DNA of 50,089 nt from positions 1,707,826 to 1,757,914 of the forward strand of contig NC_022084.1 in assembly GCF_000246985.2 (NCBI RefSeq). Direction: 5' to 3'. A program made the translations under genes and the position numbers. A model generated the notes under the pieces. The model ran no database searches. It was not told where the DNA came from and worked only from the letters and a program-made list of their open reading frames with translations. This document shows, piece after piece, positions 8,574 to 17,280 of the stretch. Within the stretch, counting starts at the first letter, position 1, and every line of letters starts with the position of its first letter. The DNA comes from Thermococcus litoralis DSM 5473 (GTDB taxonomy: Archaea > Methanobacteriota_B > Thermococci > Thermococcales > Thermococcaceae).

Positions 8574-9509
8574 ATGGAGCTTCCTGCTGATGTTAAGAAA
8601 AGATTAACCCTTCCCTTTGAAGAGCACTTTTACGCTGGGCACACTGCTTGCCAAGGCTGTGGTGCATCCTTGGGTTTGAGATACGTCCTTAAAGCCTATG
8701 GAGGAAAAGCAATATTCACAATTCCAGCATGCTGTTCTACAATCATAGCCGGCCCATGGCCCTACACTGCTTTAAATGCTCCTCTCTTCCACACTGCATT
8801 CGAGACAACGGGTGCAGTAATTAGTGGTATTGAGGCGGCATTAAAGGCAAAAGGATACAAGGTAAAGGGCGAAGATGGAATAATGGTCATTGGATGGGCT
8901 GGAGATGGTGGTACAGCTGACATTGGTCTTCAGGCCTTGAGCGGTTTCCTTGAGAGGGGGCACGATGCCCTTTACATCATGTACGATAACGAGGCTTACA
9001 TGAATACCGGTATCCAGAGGAGTTCCTCAACCCCATACGGTGCTTGGACAACCAATACTCCGGGTGGAAAGAAGCACTTCCTTGAGCAGAGGCCAAAGAA
9101 GAAGGTTATTGATATTGTCATAGCCCACAAGCCGGCTTATGCAGCAACTGCGAGCATTGCCTATCCAGAGGACTTCATGAGAAAGCTCAAAAAGGCCCAA
9201 ACAATTAAGGGGCCCTCTTTCATTCAGCTCTTTGCCCCATGCCCAACCGGATGGAGAAGCCCAACAGACAAGACAATAGAACTTGCTCGCCTAGCGGTTC
9301 AGACTGCATACTTCCCCCTCTTTGAATACGAGAACGGAAAATACAAGATAAACATGCCTTCACCAAACAAAGAACCAAAGCCCCTCGAAGAGTACCTCAA
9401 GCTCCAGGGAAGATTTAAGTACATGACAAAGGAGGATATGGAGATACTCCAAGAATGGGTGCTCAAGGAGTGGGAAGAGCTTAAGAAGAAGGCTGAGCTC
9501 TTCGGCTGA
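8574..9509 (+). CDS. vorB: 2-ketoisovalerate:ferredoxin oxidoreductase beta subunit
   Basis: A 311-residue beta subunit that binds the diphosphate of thiamine diphosphate: [15 protein letters not shown] followed by [14 protein letters not shown] is the classic GDG-x(~25-30)-N motif. CQGCG near residue 30 and CCST near residue 60 supply cysteines of the proximal iron-sulphur cluster. The open frame extends upstream to 8547 inside vorA, but AGGTGA at 8563-8568 selects ATG 8574. It is the last vor gene; a T-rich stretch (9510-9530) follows. Confidence 0.93.
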   Translation: MELPADVKKRLTLPFEEHFYAGHTACQGCGASLGLRYVLKAYGGKAIFTIPACCSTIIAGPWPYTALNAPLFHTAFETTGAVISGIEAALKAKGYKVKGEDGIMVIGWAGDGGTADIGLQALSGFLERGHDALYIMYDNEAYMNTGIQRSSSTPYGAWTTNTPGGKKHFLEQRPKKKVIDIVIAHKPAYAATASIAYPEDFMRKLKKAQTIKGPSFIQLFAPCPTGWRSPTDKTIELARLAVQTAYFPLFEYENGKYKINMPSPNKEPKPLEEYLKLQGRFKYMTKEDMEILQEWVLKEWEELKKKAELFG

Positions 9510-9571
9510 TTTTTATTTCTTTTTGCGAAAAGTTTAAAGAAAAGTTTGATAACTCACTCGGGGTGGTATGT
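9510..9571 (+). promoter_or_regulatory. possible terminator of vor and promoter of porDAB
   Basis: After vorB comes TTTTTATTTCTTTTT (a likely oligo-T terminator), then AAGTTTAAAG near 9530-9539, a TATA-like element with a purine-rich BRE. The spacing to the porD ribosome binding site (GGGGTGG at 9560-9566) suits a short leader, so porDAB may have its own transcript. Confidence 0.45.
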
Positions 9572-9889
9572 ATGGCGGAAAGTCCTTTCAAGGCTGATAT
9601 TGAAAGAGTCCAAAAGGAGTATAGCGAAAAAATGACACCAGGTGCAATAGTCTATATTCCCGGAAGCAGCGTCGTTAACAAGACCGGTGGTTGGAGAGTT
9701 TTCATGCCAAAGTTTAACAAAGATAAGTGCGTCAGATGTTTCATGTGCTACACACTCTGTCCAGAGCCTGCAATTTATCTCGACGAAGAAAGCTATCCAG
9801 TGTTTGATTACGACTATTGTAAGGGTTGTGGAATCTGTGCAAACGAATGCCCAACCAAAGCAATTGAGATGGTTAGAGAATCTAAGTGA
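9572..9889 (+). CDS. porD: pyruvate:ferredoxin oxidoreductase delta subunit (2x[4Fe-4S])
   Basis: A 105-residue ferredoxin-like subunit with CVRCFMCYTLCP and CKGCGICANECP, two complete [4Fe-4S] motifs. It relays electrons from the PorAB active site to ferredoxin. The frame opens at GTG 9563, but GGGGTGG at 9560-9566 is placed for ATG 9572 (N-terminus MAESPF). It is nearly identical over its C-terminal third to VorD, reflecting the duplication that produced the two enzyme sets. Confidence 0.93.
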   Translation: MAESPFKADIERVQKEYSEKMTPGAIVYIPGSSVVNKTGGWRVFMPKFNKDKCVRCFMCYTLCPEPAIYLDEESYPVFDYDYCKGCGICANECPTKAIEMVRESK

Positions 9890-9899
9890 GGTGGTGTGA

Positions 9900-11084
9900 A
9901 TGCCAATGAAGAAAGTTATGAAGGGTAATGAAGCTGCTGCTTGGGCAGCTAAGCTTGCAAAGCCAAAGGTTGTGGCTGCATTCCCAATTACACCATCAAC
10001 TCTCGTTCCCGAAAAGATTAGTGAATTCGTCGCCGATGGAGAAATGGATGCCGAGTTCATAAAAGTTGAGAGCGAGCACTCAGCAATTTCTGCATGTGTT
10101 GGTGCCTCTGCTGCAGGAGTTAGAACCTTTACAGCAACTGCTTCCCAAGGTTTGGCTTTGATGCATGAGGTTCTCTTCATAGCTGCAGGAATGAGGCTCC
10201 CAATTGTTATGGCAATTGGTAATAGAGCTCTCTCAGCCCCAATTAACATCTGGAACGACTGGCAGGACACGATAAGTGAGAGAGACACCGGTTGGATGCA
10301 GTTCTATGCGGAGAACAACCAAGAGGCACTTGACTTGATATTAATCGCCTTTAAGGTTGCAGAAGATGAACGCGTTTTGCTCCCAGCAATGGTTGGATTC
10401 GATGCGTTCATATTGACCCACACAGTAGAGCCAGTTGAGATCCCAGATCAAGAGGTAGTTGACGAGTTCCTTGGGGAGTACGTTCCAAAGCACGCTTACC
10501 TTGATCCGGCTAGACCAATTACTCAGGGTGCCCTTGGGTTCCCGGCTCACTACATGGAGGCAAGATACACAGTTTGGGAGGCTATGGAAAACGCGAGAAA
10601 AGTTATCAAGGAAGTATTTGACGAGTTCGAGAAGAAGTTTGGTAGAAGGTATCACATGATTGAGGAATACAAGACAGACGATGCTGAGATAATTCTCCTC
10701 ACTATGGGCTCACTTGCCGGAACACTCAAAGAGTTCGTGGATAAAAAGAGGGAAGAGGGCATAAAGATCGGAGCAGCAAAGATGACGGTTTACAGACCAT
10801 TCCCAATTGAGGAAATTAGAGCCCTCGCTAAGAAGGCAAAGGTTCTTGCAATTCTCGAAAAGGACATCAGCTTTGGAATTGGCGGTGCGGTCTTTGCAGA
10901 CACCAGCAGGGCACTCATAAATGAGAAAGAGAAGCCAATAATGCTTGACTTCATACTCGGCCTTGGTGGAAGAGACGTCACATTCGAGAACCTTGAGGAA
11001 GTCGTTGAAATATCAAAGAAAGCCCTTGAAGGAGAGAAAGTTGAGGAAATCAACTGGATAGGATTGAGGAAGGAGATTTTGTGA
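9900..11084 (+). CDS. porA: pyruvate:ferredoxin oxidoreductase alpha subunit
   Basis: A 394-residue alpha subunit paralogous to VorA. It has [18 protein letters not shown] near residue 30, [22 protein letters not shown], and [22 protein letters not shown] oxidises the pyruvate made by glycolysis to acetyl-CoA, the main ferredoxin-reducing step of peptide and sugar fermentation in these archaea. The start ATG 9900 follows GAGGTGGTGTGA. It is coupled to porB by a ten-base gap. Confidence 0.93.
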   Translation: MPMKKVMKGNEAAAWAAKLAKPKVVAAFPITPSTLVPEKISEFVADGEMDAEFIKVESEHSAISACVGASAAGVRTFTATASQGLALMHEVLFIAAGMRLPIVMAIGNRALSAPINIWNDWQDTISERDTGWMQFYAENNQEALDLILIAFKVAEDERVLLPAMVGFDAFILTHTVEPVEIPDQEVVDEFLGEYVPKHAYLDPARPITQGALGFPAHYMEARYTVWEAMENARKVIKEVFDEFEKKFGRRYHMIEEYKTDDAEIILLTMGSLAGTLKEFVDKKREEGIKIGAAKMTVYRPFPIEEIRALAKKAKVLAILEKDISFGIGGAVFADTSRALINEKEKPIMLDFILGLGGRDVTFENLEEVVEISKKALEGEKVEEINWIGLRKEIL

Positions 11085-11094
11085 GGTGATTATG

Positions 11095-12042
11095 ATGGCC
11101 GTTAGAAAGCCCCCTATCACAACTCGCGAATACTGGGCACCTGGTCACGCTGCATGTGCCGGTTGTGGACCGGCCATAGTCATGAGGCTTGCCACAAAGG
11201 CATTTAGCGAGGCTATGGAAGAAAAGTACGGTGATCCAAACGCTTTTGCAATAGCTCACGCCACGGGATGTATGGAAGTTGTCTCTGGTGTTTTCCCATA
11301 CACATCTTGGAAAGCCCCGTGGATTCACGTAGCTTTTGAAAACGCTGCTGCTGTAGCCAGCGGTGTTGAAGCTGCATGGAAGAAGCTCGGCAGAAAAGGA
11401 AAGATACTTGCTATTGGTGGAGATGGTGGTACAGCTGACATTGGTCTCCAAGCACTCTCCGGAATGCTTGAGAGAAGGCACAACGTGGTCTACCTCATGT
11501 ATGATAACGAGGCTTACATGAATACCGGTATTCAAAGATCAAGTTCAACCCCATATGGAGCATGGACAACCACCTCACCTCCAGGGAAGTACTCAATTGG
11601 TGAGGACAAGCCAAAGAAGTGGGTGGCATTAATAGCTGCAGCCCACCAAATTCCATACGTTGCAACGGCTAGCATTGGGGACCCATATGATTTCTACAGG
11701 AAGATGAAGAAGGCAGCTAGTGTTGATGGGCCAGCGTTTGTTCAAGTTTTGGCGCCATGTGTCCCCGGATGGAGGATTCCACCGGAGAAGACAGTTGAAG
11801 TAGCCAAGCTAGCGATTGAAACAGGTCTTTGGCCACTATTTGAGATTGAGAACGGAGACTTCCACAACATAAAGTTCCAGAGGTTCCCCAAGGATGGAAA
11901 GTTCAAGAAGCCAATTGAAGACTACCTTAGGTTGCAAGGAAGATTTAAGCACCTCTTCAAGAGACCCGAAGCGATACAGGAGCTCAAGAACCAGATAAAG
12001 GAGCTATGGAGGATTCTCGGTAAAGAAGTCGAACTTCCATGA
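11095..12042 (+). CDS. porB: pyruvate:ferredoxin oxidoreductase beta subunit
   Basis: A 315-residue beta subunit with the thiamine diphosphate motif [15 protein letters not shown] ... [12 protein letters not shown] and cluster cysteines in CAGCG near residue 23. The open frame includes GTG 11086 and ATG 11092, but GAGGTGAT at 11084-11090 fits ATG 11095 (MAVRKPP). It ends the cluster and is followed by TTTTCCCCTTTTTT, a probable terminator. Confidence 0.95.
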   Translation: MAVRKPPITTREYWAPGHAACAGCGPAIVMRLATKAFSEAMEEKYGDPNAFAIAHATGCMEVVSGVFPYTSWKAPWIHVAFENAAAVASGVEAAWKKLGRKGKILAIGGDGGTADIGLQALSGMLERRHNVVYLMYDNEAYMNTGIQRSSSTPYGAWTTTSPPGKYSIGEDKPKKWVALIAAAHQIPYVATASIGDPYDFYRKMKKAASVDGPAFVQVLAPCVPGWRIPPEKTVEVAKLAIETGLWPLFEIENGDFHNIKFQRFPKDGKFKKPIEDYLRLQGRFKHLFKRPEAIQELKNQIKELWRILGKEVELP

Positions 12043-12057
12043 ATTTTCCCCTTTTTT
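12043..12057 (+). terminator. oligo-T terminator after porB
   Basis: ATTTTCCCCTTTTTT directly after the porB stop. The next gene has its own TATA box, supporting termination here. Confidence 0.5.
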
Positions 12058-12099
12058 GTTACCCATTTTTGTGTAATATTGTGTATTTTGTGAGCAAAA

Positions 12100-12130
12100 C
12101 TTATAAGCATTTTTAGACTAGCCTAAACCA
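12100..12130 (+). promoter_or_regulatory. promoter and 16-nt near-palindrome before the Mrp-like gene
   Basis: CTTATAAG at 12100-12107 is a good TATA box. At the expected transcription start lies TTTAGACTAGCCTAAA (12112-12127), which is palindromic at 14 of 16 positions around CTAG. It sits between TATA and the ribosome binding site and is a plausible operator. Confidence 0.6.
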
Positions 12131-12142
12131 GAGGTGATAGAA

Positions 12143-13024
12143 ATGACGATAAAAACTCCACCTAGTTTTAACGTGCCCGGATTGGGTGTTGATCCTCTCA
12201 CCCAGAGGATAAAGGAAAAAGAGAAGCAGTGGAAATACAAAGTAGCGGTCCTAAGTGGAAAAGGGGGCGTTGGAAAATCTACAGTTGCGGTAAACCTAGC
12301 GACGGCCCTTGCAAAGCAGGGCTATTTCGTGGGCATTTTGGATGCAGATGTACATGGCCCAAACGTGGCAAAAATGCTTGGTGTTGAAAATGCTGAAGTT
12401 CTTGCAGAGGAGTTTGAGGATGGACATTTTGAAATGATACCCCCAATGAACGACTTTCTGGGTCAAACAACTCCAATTAAGGTCATGAGTATGGGGCTCA
12501 TGGTTCCTGAAGACCAGCCAATAATATGGAGAGGCTCTCTCGTCACAAAGGCTATTAAACAGCTTCTCGGTGATGTAAAGTGGGGAAGCTTGGACTTCAT
12601 GATCGTGGACTTTCCTCCAGGAACGGGAGATCAAATTTTAACGGTTACCCAGACAATCCAGCTCGATGCTGCTATAATAGTCACCACCCCTCAAGAGGTG
12701 GCTTTGCTTGATACCGGTAAAGCGGTAAATATGATGAAGCAGATGAACGTTCCTTACATAGCGGTCATTGAGAACATGAGCTATCTAATATGTCCCCATT
12801 GTGGAAACAAAATAGATCTCTTTGGAGAGGGCGGCGGAGAAAAGTTAGCAAAGAAGGAAGGGGTTGACTTTCTTGGAAAAGTACCCATAGATTTGAAGGC
12901 TAGAGAAGCAAGCGACAACGGTATACCCATAGTCCTCTATGAAGACACTCCGGCGGCAAAAGAATTTATGGAAATAGCCCAAAAACTTGTTACAAAACTG
13001 GAAGAGCTGAAGAAAAAAGAGTAA
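12143..13024 (+). CDS. Mrp/NBP35-family P-loop ATPase, probable Fe-S cluster carrier
   Basis: A 293-residue SIMIBI-class ATPase. It has the deviant Walker A KGGVGKST (in LSGKGGVGKSTVAVN), the DADVHGPN motif, and DFPPGTGDQ. A C-terminal CPHC pair (ICPHCGNKIDLFGEGGGEKLA) is the Fe-S binding motif of ApbC/Mrp proteins. The family assembles or carries [4Fe-4S] clusters to apo-enzymes, which suits a neighbour of the ferredoxin oxidoreductases. GAGGTGAT at 12131-12138 selects ATG 12143 over GTG 12134. Confidence 0.92.
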   Translation: MTIKTPPSFNVPGLGVDPLTQRIKEKEKQWKYKVAVLSGKGGVGKSTVAVNLATALAKQGYFVGILDADVHGPNVAKMLGVENAEVLAEEFEDGHFEMIPPMNDFLGQTTPIKVMSMGLMVPEDQPIIWRGSLVTKAIKQLLGDVKWGSLDFMIVDFPPGTGDQILTVTQTIQLDAAIIVTTPQEVALLDTGKAVNMMKQMNVPYIAVIENMSYLICPHCGNKIDLFGEGGGEKLAKKEGVDFLGKVPIDLKAREASDNGIPIVLYEDTPAAKEFMEIAQKLVTKLEELKKKE

Positions 13025-13058
13025 AGCTTAAATCTCTTTTGAATTATTATCTATCGAT

Positions 13059-13100
13059 GCGCGGCTGAGATCGGCATGGGCCGAAACCATGATGCCGCGC
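13059..13100 (+). ncRNA. GC-rich structured RNA candidate with k-turn-like element
   Basis: A GC-rich island in an AT-rich intergenic region folds as an outer stem GCGCGGC (13059-13065) with GCCGCGC (13094-13100), and an inner stem TCGGC (13071-13075) with GCCGA (13080-13084) around an ATGG loop. Between the stems, CTGA (13065-13068) faces ATGATG (13089-13094), the sequence pair of a box C/D k-turn bound by L7Ae. In AT-rich hyperthermophiles such GC islands often mark small RNAs. An ACA at about 13112 lies 11 bases after the stem, slightly short for H/ACA. Class and strand are uncertain. Confidence 0.55.
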
Positions 13101-13135
13101 TGGACCTGGCTACATAATTTTATCCGGTGGAGGAA

Positions 13136-14473
13136 ATGAAGAAATTTTTAATCATGATGCTCCTCTTTATGCTTCCCCTTGCTTCTGCGTCTCAGTTAGA
13201 GTTCTATCCCAATGAAAATGCCTTTGAAGAGTTTTTATCTGATGGGAAGACATATTATGTGATCACCGGAGAGAGCGACTATTCTAAAGCATGGGGATGG
13301 TACGTTGATGAGAAGCTTTCTCGGTTTAAAGATAAGGGGGATGAAGTTCTGGTTCTTGTTGGAAATGTGTACGACAATCCAGAGATGAAAAAGCTCTGGA
13401 ATTTAACGGAATTACCTCCAGAGGCTTCCTTGAAACCATCCGTTATAGTTCTCAACAACCTCGTGTTCCTCACGGGAGATGAAAATAACATATATCTTAT
13501 AGAAAAGGCATTTTCACAGCATTACAGATTCAGAAACAGAGAGGAATATACTCTCTTATTCGCAGGTATTCTCTTATCGCTTTTCTTTGCGTTTTTGTTC
13601 TCCAGGCATGGGACGTATACTCACTTTTTCTACCTTCTTGTGATGTCTCTCTTTGCACTCTGGATTTCAAACTCGATGCCCTTTACTATTGGCGAAGACT
13701 TCCTTAAGAATACCTTTCAAAGTGCCCTGCTAGGGAATAAAGGCTCGCTTCTATCTTTTGCTCTCAATTCATATTTCCAAGTCTATTCTCCGACGGAAGA
13801 AGCCCTCCTTGTTCTTCATTTATTTATCCTCTTCTTCACGTCCACTCTGATATTTTTTACAGCTCCAAAGCCATATAGGGAGCTCGGCTTTCTAGTTTTT
13901 GGACTTATGTTTGCGTCTCCCTCTTTCAGGGGCTCTATTACAGATCTTTCCACGAGTATCAGCGTGTTTCTCTTAGTCCTTGTTGCGGCGCTTACACTAA
14001 ATGCAAAATTCACGGAAGAAAGCCCTAAGGTAATAGGGCACGTCTTTCTCCTCTCACTTATAGTTGCGGCGGGCAGTTTGGTGTGGCCTTATCTGATTGT
14101 TTTTCCATTTTTCACGTTTTTTGTCTTTCCAACAAAGTCTATAAGAAATTCCATTTACGTTGGTCTGAGCATTACCTTCTTTATTTTGGGAATAAATGTT
14201 TTTTCAATTCCAACTATTTCCCTATCTTTTGATCCTAGCTCTCTTCTCGTCTTTTTGAGGGAGGGCATTCTTCAACTGATTTTAATATCCTATCTGTTGT
14301 TTAACTTCAGAAGATCAGTATTAAATATGAGAGGGGGAAAGGCATTGTTCTTCTGGCTTCTAGTTGTCTTTATTCCGTTATTGGCTTACTCTTCTCAGCT
14401 TTTCCCAATGGTTCAGTACATCTCTTCAGCTCTTGCAGTTAGACTGATATGTGAGCTCACTCTTCAAACTTAA
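13136..14473 (+). CDS. polytopic membrane protein, unknown function
   Basis: A 445-residue protein beginning with a signal-like helix (KKFLIMMLLFMLPLASASQ), then an extracytoplasmic domain of about 110 residues, then roughly ten hydrophobic helices to the C-terminus. I do not recognise a family. The start ATG 13136 is preferred over GTG 13127 because GGTGGAGG lies just upstream. Its last 17 bases overlap the convergent DUF2110 gene. Confidence 0.75.
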   Translation: MKKFLIMMLLFMLPLASASQLEFYPNENAFEEFLSDGKTYYVITGESDYSKAWGWYVDEKLSRFKDKGDEVLVLVGNVYDNPEMKKLWNLTELPPEASLKPSVIVLNNLVFLTGDENNIYLIEKAFSQHYRFRNREEYTLLFAGILLSLFFAFLFSRHGTYTHFFYLLVMSLFALWISNSMPFTIGEDFLKNTFQSALLGNKGSLLSFALNSYFQVYSPTEEALLVLHLFILFFTSTLIFFTAPKPYRELGFLVFGLMFASPSFRGSITDLSTSISVFLLVLVAALTLNAKFTEESPKVIGHVFLLSLIVAAGSLVWPYLIVFPFFTFFVFPTKSIRNSIYVGLSITFFILGINVFSIPTISLSFDPSSLLVFLREGILQLILISYLLFNFRRSVLNMRGGKALFFWLLVVFIPLLAYSSQLFPMVQYISSALAVRLICELTLQT

Positions 14474-15188
14474 TTGCCCCAAACACCGCGGCTTTTAGAT
14501 GGGGCCCTATCTCTTTAATAATTCCAGGGGCTTGTGTGCCCTTTTTAAGAACCAAAAGAGTTTCCATAAGTCCAAGCTCTTCGAGTCTTTTTACATCTCT
14601 TGAATGTCCTGTTTTTATTAGTGCTTCTTCGACCTTTTCACTTATTGTGCCGGCAACGAATATCTTGTCATATCCATCGGTTGTCCACTTTTCTATTTGT
14701 TTTAGCTGTCTTTCGCTGAATTTTCCTTCCATCTCTCTAGCCCCAAACTCCACTTTTGTGATTTCTAATTCTACCGGCAAATGATCTATCCAGCCAAACT
14801 CTCTTATGAGCTGTCTAGCCGGCTTGTCTCCAAAGGTGGACTTGAGATAATAAAGGGGAATCAAAACATCCTTTGGGGTCGGCGAGAATACTCCAATGTC
14901 AACGTAGACTCCATAACCTACTTTTCCAAGGTCAATAAACTTTCCCCTGTATGTTTCCCCTTCCTTTACCTTGCTTAGCTTATATGGAACTTCTCCAAAC
15001 TCCTCCCGTATGAGATTTGCAGAAACTTCTTCATCTTCTCCTTCTAGGGATATTTTAGCCCATTGTTTTTGAGTGATCCTTATCTTCCACGAAACTTCCA
15101 GATCTCCAATAAGAGATTTAAGCTTTTTATTGAGCTTTTCAAAGCCACTCCTATCGCCATATATCTTCTCAAGAATAACAATCTCCAT
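14457..15188 (-). CDS. DUF2110 family protein
   Basis: A 243-residue archaeal protein of the DUF2110 family, conserved in Euryarchaeota and commonly encoded beside the TFE gene, as here (33 bases downstream of it). The middle (about residues 90-130) is a small beta-barrel-like segment (FIDLGKVGYGVYVDIGVF) reminiscent of an S1/OB fold, hinting at RNA binding; that is inference. GGGGATGAT before ATG 15188 favours this start over ATG 15209. It probably forms an operon with tfe. Confidence 0.8.
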   Translation of the reverse strand: MEIVILEKIYGDRSGFEKLNKKLKSLIGDLEVSWKIRITQKQWAKISLEGEDEEVSANLIREEFGEVPYKLSKVKEGETYRGKFIDLGKVGYGVYVDIGVFSPTPKDVLIPLYYLKSTFGDKPARQLIREFGWIDHLPVELEITKVEFGAREMEGKFSERQLKQIEKWTTDGYDKIFVAGTISEKVEEALIKTGHSRDVKRLEELGLMETLLVLKKGTQAPGIIKEIGPHLKAAVFGAIKFEE

Positions 15189-15221
15189 CTTATCATCCCC
15201 GCAGTTCATTAAAGTTAAAAA

Positions 15222-15737
15222 TCACGCCTTTATTCCCAGTTCCTTTTCAAGCTTCTTGATTTTTTCTTGGAGCTCTTTAACTATTTCGCTGTTGTCGTAC
15301 TGCATAAGCATTTCACCGCACAGAGGGCATCTGAACTCATACTCCATTGCCTCATCAAAAGTCAGTCTTGGATGACCGGGAGTTCCGCAGTGGTAGTAAA
15401 CTTCTTTAGTTTCCTCCTCAAGCATCTCTTTTAATCTTTTGAGCTCCTGCATTTTTCTTGCCCTTATGATTTCCGGCAATCTTTTTGTTTCGAGGCGCCA
15501 GTAATAGTAGTACCATCCCGTATCTTTGTCCCTAACCCTTCTAAATTCTGCAAGCTGATTATCGTAGAGGGCATATAAGATTTTTCTGACGGTATTTACC
15601 CTAATTCCAGTCATCTCCGCTATCTCTTCATCGGTTGCCTCTTTCTTCTTTTCGAGAGCCTTGATTACCTCAATCGCCTCTTCTCCGCCTATCTCCTCTG
15701 CGAATTTCAGGAGTTCTTTGTTTTTTCTTCTGGCCAT
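15222..15737 (-). CDS. tfe: transcription initiation factor E, alpha subunit
   Basis: A 171-residue TFE, the archaeal relative of TFIIE-alpha, which stabilises the open promoter complex with RNA polymerase. Residues 1-95 form the winged-helix domain ([25 protein letters not shown]); a helical linker follows; then the zinc ribbon. Only the second knuckle is a normal CPLC; the first is CGTPGH, offering a cysteine and a histidine instead of two cysteines. A C-terminal coiled coil closes the protein. GGAGG at 15746-15750 selects ATG 15737. Confidence 0.93.
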   Translation of the reverse strand: MARRKNKELLKFAEEIGGEEAIEVIKALEKKKEATDEEIAEMTGIRVNTVRKILYALYDNQLAEFRRVRDKDTGWYYYYWRLETKRLPEIIRARKMQELKRLKEMLEEETKEVYYHCGTPGHPRLTFDEAMEYEFRCPLCGEMLMQYDNSEIVKELQEKIKKLEKELGIKA

Positions 15738-15799
15738 AAGTAAGACCTCCAAGTCTTTGGATTTTATCTTGAAAATTGATTTTGTGAACGCTGTATGAA

Positions 15800-15840
15800 C
15801 CCACTAATTATAGATTTGGGCTCCGTAGTATATATAGGTT
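15800..15840 (-). promoter_or_regulatory. tfe promoter
   Basis: On the minus strand CCTATATATACT (about 15824-15835) is a strong TATA box. Transcription would start near 15803, leaving a 5' leader of some 65 bases before ATG 15737, longer than most in this window. Confidence 0.55.
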
Positions 15841-15882
15841 TTTGTCGAAAAAAGAAGCTTAATGTACAAAAAAGGACTTTAG

Positions 15883-16164
15883 CTATTCGCTAAAATACTC
15901 ATCAACAAGCTCCTTTGCAGAGGGCTTATAGAGTTCAAGAATTTGGATGTCTTCTATGACGTTCCCTTCTCTAAGCTTCAGCTTAACCTTGCCACCATAA
16001 ACCTGAAGATCAAGAAGCCCGTATATTGCATCTTCAGCCTCTAGAGGGGTTTTGAACTTCATTATATACTCGCCACTCTCATCTATGAGCTTTACCCAGT
16101 ATTCGTTTTTCCTCTTAAAAGGCCGGGTAACTTTCGGCTTGAATTTCTCAATTGTTATTTCCAA
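15883..16164 (-). CDS. small conserved hypothetical protein
   Basis: A 93-residue, highly charged protein with alternating hydrophobic residues suggestive of a small beta-rich fold (KNEYWVKLIDESGEYIMKF). No family is recognised. The frame opens at ATG 16179, but GGAGGTGG lies immediately after that ATG and is correctly spaced for the TTG at 16164, so a TTG start is likely. It stands alone between the tfe promoter and the ABC operon. Confidence 0.65.
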   Translation of the reverse strand: MEITIEKFKPKVTRPFKRKNEYWVKLIDESGEYIMKFKTPLEAEDAIYGLLDLQVYGGKVKLKLREGNVIEDIQILELYKPSAKELVDEYFSE

Positions 16165-16311
16165 TGAAGCCACCTCCATGATACAGTTGCCCTTTAAGCC
16201 TTTTGTAGTCTTTTTTATGGTTTATCTCTGTTACCATTTTTAAGCCTTTGCATGTTAAAAACCACTATCTTTATGTATTCTGATCAGCATGAGTATCTTA
16301 GGGGAACAGTT

Positions 16312-17280
16312 ATGTATGCAGTTGAAGTCTTTGATTTGAAGAAGAGGTATCCTAAAAATATTCCTCTCCCGTTAAGAAAGGTAGAATGGGTTGAGGCGGT
16401 TAAAGGCATCAGCTTTAAGGTTAAAAAGGGCGAACTTTTTGGCCTTCTTGGGCCCAATGGGGCTGGAAAAACCACTACAATAAAAATGCTAACCACTCTG
16501 CTTGAGCCTACTGAAGGAGAAGCGAAAATCTTGGGATATGACATAAGGAAAGATGCAAGGGAAATTAGAAAGAGAATAAACCTTGTGGCAGAGGGAGAGA
16601 GAACTCTTTACTGGCGTTTGAGTGCGTACGAAAACCTGAAATATTTTGCGAGGATTTATTATGTCCCCAAGAGAGAGGAAAAGGAAAGAATTGAAGAACT
16701 CCTCAGATTGGTTGGACTGGGGGAGAGGAAAGATGATTTGGTTATGAACTACTCAAGGGGGATGAAGCAGAGGCTGGCTATAGCAAAGGCTTTGATAAAC
16801 GACCCGGAAGTCCTGTTTTTGGACGAACCTACCCTAGGCTTAGATGTGCAGAGCTCTATATTCGTTAGGGAATTTATAAGGAAGCTTGTTGACGAGAAAG
16901 GAAAAACCGTCCTCCTAACGACCCACTACATGATCGAGGCGGAGCAGCTCTGTGATAGGATAGCCATAATAGACCACGGTAAGATTATAGCCCTCGATAC
17001 TCCGGATGGGCTTAAAAAGCTTGTTAAAGACGAAGATGCCGTGGAAATACGCCTCAAATGGGAGGGTACTTTTGATAGCTTACCTTGGAGAATGGCGGTT
17101 GTAGATGAGGATTCCGAAAGGGGAATTATAACCTTAAGAGGCCAGGTGGATGAGGAAGAGCTTCCCAAGCTAGTCGAGTGGCTTGTAAAAAAGGGAGCGA
17201 AAATAATAAGCGTAGAGCAGAAGGAGCCAACTCTTGAGGACGTTTTTATAAAGCTCACCGGAAGGGGGTTGAGGGATTGA
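16312..17280 (+). CDS. ABC transporter ATP-binding protein (DrrA/ABC-2 type)
   Basis: A 322-residue ABC ATPase with Walker A GPNGAGKTT, signature YSRGMKQRLAIAKAL, Walker B VLFLDEP and switch histidine LLTTHYM, followed by the C-terminal DUF4162-like domain (about residues 225-320) common in drug and antibiotic exporters. AGGGGAA before ATG 16312 favours this start over the extension to 16252. Its stop overlaps the start of the following permease, and two ABC-2 permeases follow, giving a heterodimeric exporter. Confidence 0.92.
   Translation: MYAVEVFDLKKRYPKNIPLPLRKVEWVEAVKGISFKVKKGELFGLLGPNGAGKTTTIKMLTTLLEPTEGEAKILGYDIRKDAREIRKRINLVAEGERTLYWRLSAYENLKYFARIYYVPKREEKERIEELLRLVGLGERKDDLVMNYSRGMKQRLAIAKALINDPEVLFLDEPTLGLDVQSSIFVREFIRKLVDEKGKTVLLTTHYMIEAEQLCDRIAIIDHGKIIALDTPDGLKKLVKDEDAVEIRLKWEGTFDSLPWRMAVVDEDSERGIITLRGQVDEEELPKLVEWLVKKGAKIISVEQKEPTLEDVFIKLTGRGLRD

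Noticed and set aside
13050-13115. Calling the GC-rich hairpin a standard H/ACA or C/D guide RNA
   Set aside because: No lower stem brackets a guide pocket, the ACA is 11 rather than about 14 bases from the stem, and boxes C and D are not complete at the ends.
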